Shown in pieces: positions 58,601-64,000 of a stretch of DNA of 64,000 bases. The stretch comes from Viscum album (Eukaryota; Streptophyta; Magnoliopsida; Santalales; Viscaceae). The stretch spans positions 12,910,001 to 12,974,000 of the forward strand of contig OY728142.1 of the NCBI GenBank assembly GCA_963277665.1, in the 5' to 3' direction. Each line of letters starts with the position of its first letter. The first letter of the stretch is position 1. The position numbers and the translations under genes were made by a program. A model generated the notes under the pieces. It was not told where the DNA came from. It searched no databases and saw only the letters and a list, made by a program, of their open reading frames with translations.

Positions 58601-60605
58601 AATATTTATCTCAGTTTTAAAGGGTTTTCCATTTCAAAATACCTTTTTGGAAACCCATATCAAAAAAATGGTTAATAAGACTTCCTATTGATAAGATTTA
58701 AAGGTATGCTTGAATTTCATCTAGTATAATACACTATTAGATTTCTATGTAGTAGAACATTAGTGGGAAATGAAATCATGGATATAGAAGAGAATTCTAA
58801 CACCCAGGGATTAATATAGAGTAATAGAGATCATTAATTGAAATTTAAGGACCTCATAAACATAAAAATGTGATGTGTTAAAATAATATTTGATTCATAG
58901 TAAATAAAAGTAATAGAATAACATTTTTTGTTTAAAAATCCTTTCCATATAGTTTAGGGTCCCATTTACCATCCAAAATAATAACACAGTGAAATATACT
59001 TTCATGACAAGTATAATTTCATCCACTAATTATTTACCACATAATATCATATTTTCTCCAAAATATATGAATTCAAGATGTATTTTTCATGCCTAAATAA
59101 CTAAAATAAACTTCTAATAGATCACTCAATCCTAAAAATAACAATAATCTTTTACTATTGTCTTTACTAAAACCAAAATGGTTATCACAAGTATTCCCAT
59201 ATAATTCATTAATTTCTAATACCTCAATAGTAAGTCCAAAAGTTCAACTTAATCTATTACATAAGTTTATTTCCTTAAAAACCTTCATATTATATATCCA
59301 AAAACATAATAGTATTATTATGAAATAATATTTTATGTTAAAAAAGGTCATATATGCTTCAACCTAGTAAAACATGTCCCAAAAGTATCATTATTCACAT
59401 CGAAATCCATTTACTTTAAAAATCAAAATGGATTTCTAAGATTTTGAACATATGAGTAACTTTAAACTCATAAAACCATTGTTTTATCCATAACTCTTAA
59501 TTAAATATAACATGAATACATATATTCTTCCAAAATTAACACAATCCTTAGAAGTTTCATGATTTTTATAACTAAAATACAATTAGTAATAATACTTCTA
59601 TATATTAATTATTTAAAACCAAAACACTTATACTTTAACCCTTTTACTTCAATGATTTAGTATAACATAGGTCATTATTTGGTCTTGGGGAAAACCCTTT
59701 AAGGAATTTACTTTGATAATGCTCTTGTTCCCCATATATAAGGCATAATATTCCTTAAAAATTCGTTGCTATATGACCTTAATTTCCACATAGATGATAT
59801 ATTACCCTAAATTTGAGATATTTTTCTAGATTATTATTCCAAACTTTTTGACATGTAGGAAGAAAAATACTATTTCATTTATGTTCATTATAACAAAAAC
59901 TTTCATGAAATTCCATCCTCCTCTTATTTGACTTGTTAGGAATCTCACCAAAGTTAAAATTATTAATCCTATATTGAAATAAATGATTATGAATAACCAA
60001 AATAAAATTTTCTCTAGTAATCATCTACTTTGGTTGATCATAATCACTGAAGTTTACATTACATTTAGTGTTAACATGATTCCTCTTGGTTACACCCATT
60101 GATTGAGATGAGAAACATCATATGAGCAATAATAACTATAGTGGGAAACCACATAATCATGAAAAATTATTTATAGTATGTATAAATCATGACACCTTAA
60201 TTTTAATATAATACACCTTAGGTTTTACCTAATTCATTCATAGTCATCCTCTATTCAAATCCTTCTTGATGGTTCATAAATAGTTTGTGAATTTACAAAG
60301 TATATCCCCTGAGAGTGTCAAACTAGGTGAAAAATAAGGCCCATTTTCCTGTATATGGTAATGCTCTTATCAATCCCAACATAACGTTTTAAGAGTTATT
60401 ACCCATTGGTATATATATTATAGAACCACATTCAGTTGTAGTATCCAAACATAGATGTAATTTCTTAGAAACCACTCTCTCTAAACTTAACCATAATCCA
60501 GGATATTTTCTTATACATATAATTATCCTTAAACTTATCCTTATACTTATCCTTAGGGTTCTCAATAATATTTTATTTTCCTAGATCCGAAGGTTAACTA
60601 AAATA
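58601..60605. other. short AT-rich internal stretch between two LTRs
   Basis: About 2 kb lies between the two minus-oriented LTR copies. I can find no gag or pol motif in it, so the copy is either heavily deleted or non-autonomous. Confidence 0.4.
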
Positions 60606-63600
60606 TTCCTGTAATACCAATTATGACTACCCAAGAATTTTAAATATATTAATACATTATTTTTAATGTAAACGTCCATTAATACAACAAAAGGATCGTA
60701 AAGGCCTAGTGTATTTGGAATAATATATTCATAAAATATCAAAGTGAGACTAAAAATAAAACTTTTAATTTTATATTATATAACAAGATCCTAAATCCTT
60801 TTAATATGATCAACTTCATGGGATAACCTAGGTAATACATAGAAAAAATGGTTGATCTAAAAATCCTAATAAGGGAGTAAATATAGCTGAGAAACGTAAT
60901 GTGTGATTCAAAGATATAACATGATATAATAAAATATAAGGTACATGGGTAATCATATAAAATAATAATTTAAATAATATAGTATCATAAGAACATGTAA
61001 TCATAGGAAATTTTGAAGAAATAAATAACATAACATAAACATGGGTCAAAGATAACTTCGTAGAAGTTATTACATGGCCGAAAAAGTCCAAAAAATGGAT
61101 TAGGTTTACTCCGTAATACCATATATGACATCCCATGTGACTAAAGAATAAACTTTTGAATTTAAACACTATCTATGTGCACCATTAATAATGTGTTCAA
61201 GATCTATTTGAAACACATAATGGAAATAAATCATATGTCATAACATAAGAATTAACCATGGAAGGAAAATGGGTTTTGTAATATTTCTTCATATAATAAT
61301 CAAATGGAATTTTATAATGAAAGAAGTTGACAAATGATAACCAGGAATGTATTACCCATTAAAGGAATAGAGAATAATCTAGGTATATATGTGATATAAA
61401 TATATAAATTATTTATAAGGAATAAATCACATCAATGGTTATTGCAATTGATGAAAATACATTTAAAAATATTAAAAATATTCTTGGGGAAAATAAAACA
61501 TTAATTTGAGTAACATAAAAGGACGTCATCTTAGATGGAAAATGATTTTGAAAGATCAAATTTAACATTTCTTGAGGAAAATATAATTTCCATTTAAAAA
61601 ACATATTTAAAATATAAAAAATTATCAAAAATTAAATAATTTTTTTTGAAAAGAAACTTTGAAACCTTAAAATGAATTTTTAAAAAGACTAGTGGTTATG
61701 ATGGAAGAAGAGTTCCATTCATGATGAATAAGTTTAAAACACAATGATTCCATTCCAATTTTTTGTAATAAAATTCAAAAATTATCTTTTTAAGAAAAGG
61801 ATATGAATATTCATCTTAATTTTTTTAAATACCCAATTAATGTTAAAAATTAAATTAAATAATCATTTTAAATTTTTTTTATTTTTTTTGGAAAACATGG
61901 ATTTGGAAGAAAAAGGATTTTCAACCAAAAAGAGAAATGAAGTTGGATTTTATTAAAAATATTATTAATAATATTAAGTACCAAGGAGAGGAAAATGTTA
62001 CTATTACATGAAAAAAATATGAATACCCATAGGAGAATAAAATTAATGTGGTTTACTAGATAATTATTAAATAATTTCCTTCATTACAAATCCAATAATA
62101 AGAAATCCCAATTAAAATGAGATGAAAACATAAACTGTTACCACTTTGGTAACATTTAAATCACAACTAACCATAAATAAAGTAGATGAATTATAACAAA
62201 AAATATAATGATTTATGAAAGTATTTGTGATATAGTATGTAAAGGGTCATTATATACACCATTCAAAACAAATTAGGTGCATAAAAGAATACGTGTCTCA
62301 AAGAAGGAAGTCTGAGATGAAACCATTCAAAAGTTTAAATCATTGATGTGAGAGTTAATAAATGTGGTTATTATATAAAAAAATGAATATAAACAAAAAT
62401 ATAATAGGAAATAAAACATAAATAAATTAAAATTCATTTCACACATAATTTTGGCATAATATAATCAACAAAGTAGTTCTATAACGCAATGAATGGAAAT
62501 TGAGTTAAGAAACCCCTTACCTCACACTTCCCTTTATTTGATAATTATTTAAACACATTTATATTGGTTTTAAACATGTTATTAAATTATACCATAACCA
62601 TATTAATATTTATAATATCATATATGAACTTTTTATAACATCTTATTAACAATTTGTTAATAATCGTTCATTATCTCTATTGTTTCAGGTGTTAATTACA
62701 TTGTTTTCTTATGCATGTTTTTTCATGAAAGTTATGGATATTGAACATAGGATATAATACCATAATATGTAGAATGATATTAATGTTATAAATATCATTT
62801 TTTTCATTATATTTTTCTTAATAATTATTAATTAATTTCGAACATAGAGAATGATTCACATCGCTTCGTGGAGATGTTAGGCCGTATGTACGCACAAGTG
62901 ATGTTATCATTTCATTAATGGTCGAAAGGGTAAGGAAGTTAAGGATATATTAATTTTAAATATTCAATATAATTTCATATATATCAAATATATTCATTAA
63001 ATGTATCTTTTATTATCTTCCATGTAAAGTGTATGTTAAAAACGAATCACATCGCTTTGCAAGGTAGTAGTCTGCCGTACACATGAGCGACATTATCGTA
63101 TTTTATAAGGAATAGAAATTAATAATGTATATGTGATATTATAATTTAAGGAGTATAATTATATTATAAAGATAATATATATACATTAAATAATTTTTTA
63201 TATTTAGTTGTGAGAAGCGGTTATGGAAAACAAATTACGTCGATTCGTGAGGGGGTAGTCCGTCATACTCACGATCAATGGTTTTATTTTCCATGTGTGG
63301 GAGGAGGAGATGATTGTAGGTAATTACCTTAAAAAAATAAAAATAAATATATTTAAGATAATATTATTATTATTTAATCATGTTTTAATAATATTTTAAA
63401 TTGGTGGAGGAATAAATAAAATAATATTCACATTTTAGGATGTTACCTCTTTTTCAGAAAACTTCTTTTGGTTTGCACCAAAATGATTCATAGGTTAGAT
63501 TTGTGAAAAAAATAGTATTATAGGGTGGGGGGGATTATGTATGTGATTTGGGTAGGTATTGTCTAAAAAAATGGATTTTGGAAGTTTTTAATGGAAATGA

Positions 63601-64000
63601 GTGGTGGTGGATTTTTATAAGCAGGGGAGAGGACACACTTCAAAATTTTAAAATAAAAGAATTCCACCCATGTTTTTATCCTTCAAAAAGGATAAAAAAT
63701 GTAATTTTTTATAAAATAAGATGATATAAGGTAAAATATTAACATAAAATAACAATTATAACAATTATAGGTAATTTTTTAACCTTATATTTTTAGTTTA
63801 ACCCTCGGTAAACTCATCTTTACCTTAATTATGGTAAATAATTGTTATAGTGTTCACTAGTAATTAGGGTAAAAAATTAAGTTAAAATTATTATATATTA
63901 TAAATTAAGATAATTTAAATTATTTAATTAATTTTTCTAAATTAAATACACATATATGGTGTAATTTTATTTAAAATTAAACCCTTATATGTGTCAAAAA
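60606..64000 (-). repeat. old AT-rich LTR, minus orientation (copy 2, cut by window end)
   Basis: It is homologous to 54414-57820 throughout. The left edge is near TGTAATACC at 60612. No primer binding site is visible to its left. The last 740 bp or so would lie beyond the window. Confidence 0.6.
62857..63286 (-). repeat. three subrepeats with nested-palindrome core (minus copy 2)
   Basis: Cores at 62857-62908, 63048-63097 and 63235-63286 are spaced 191 and 187 bp. The first keeps CACATCGCTTCGTGG...GCACAAGTGATGTTATC; the second has GTAGTAGTCTGCCGTAC in the centre; the third keeps CGTGAG/CTCACG arms. Confidence 0.75.

Noticed and set aside
60828..61169. 113-codon minus-strand frame
   Set aside because: It lies inside the AT-rich LTR; the corresponding stretch of the other copy (about 54640-54980) is not open, and the residues are just those expected from AT-rich codons.
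24001..64000. Host protein-coding, tRNA or rRNA genes
   Set aside because: I looked for long frames with non-repetitive composition, splice-linked exons and tRNA-like A/B boxes and saw none that I could support.

Overview
This window is intergenic DNA from a plant nuclear genome, almost certainly a flowering plant with a repeat-rich genome. No intact host gene, tRNA or rRNA gene was found. The identification rests on the content: a SIRE/Maximus-like Ty1/copia LTR, a Tat-lineage Ty3/gypsy element carrying an antisense 'plant mobile domain' (PMD) gene, and a Tekay/Del-like chromovirus with an initiator-Met-tRNA primer binding site. All coding sequences are broken, mostly by TGA/TAG stops and C-to-T or G-to-A changes, as expected of methylated, silenced DNA.

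Layout. 1-1547: 3' end of a copia element (polypurine tract plus a complete 1.44 kb LTR). 1561-23995: a Tat-lineage gypsy element on the minus strand. From its 5' end at the right it has: 5' LTR (about 21109-23995); a long degenerate sense frame with two families of peptide repeats (20985-18224) that runs on into gag (18223-14957); protease, linker and a truncated integrase (14975-12375) from which reverse transcriptase and RNase H have been deleted; a 4 kb minisatellite-rich 3' region (12370-8460); an antisense PMD gene on the plus strand (5153-7924) with its own TATA box and a 5'-UTR intron; and the 3' LTR (1561-4426). 24001-39360: very AT-rich, strongly decayed DNA containing one plus-oriented copy of an old AT-rich LTR family (about 29650-34135). 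39361-50087: a chromovirus on the minus strand, bounded by ATATA target-site duplications, with LTRs of about 2.95 kb and recognisable but inactivated gag, protease, RT, RNase H, integrase and chromodomain. 50093-64000: AT-rich DNA with two minus-oriented copies of the same old LTR family (about 54414-58563 and 60606 to the window end).

Most interesting points: (1) the Tat element has a giant sense frame in which a repeat-rich N-terminal region is continuous with gag; (2) it also has a convincing independent antisense transcription unit for the PMD gene; (3) RT/RNase H was removed by a deletion that keeps the reading frame between the pre-RT linker and integrase; (4) the AT-rich LTR family carries, in each of three copies, three ~190-bp subrepeats with a GC-richer nested-palindrome core of about 50 bp, located downstream of the TATA box and therefore in the predicted transcript.
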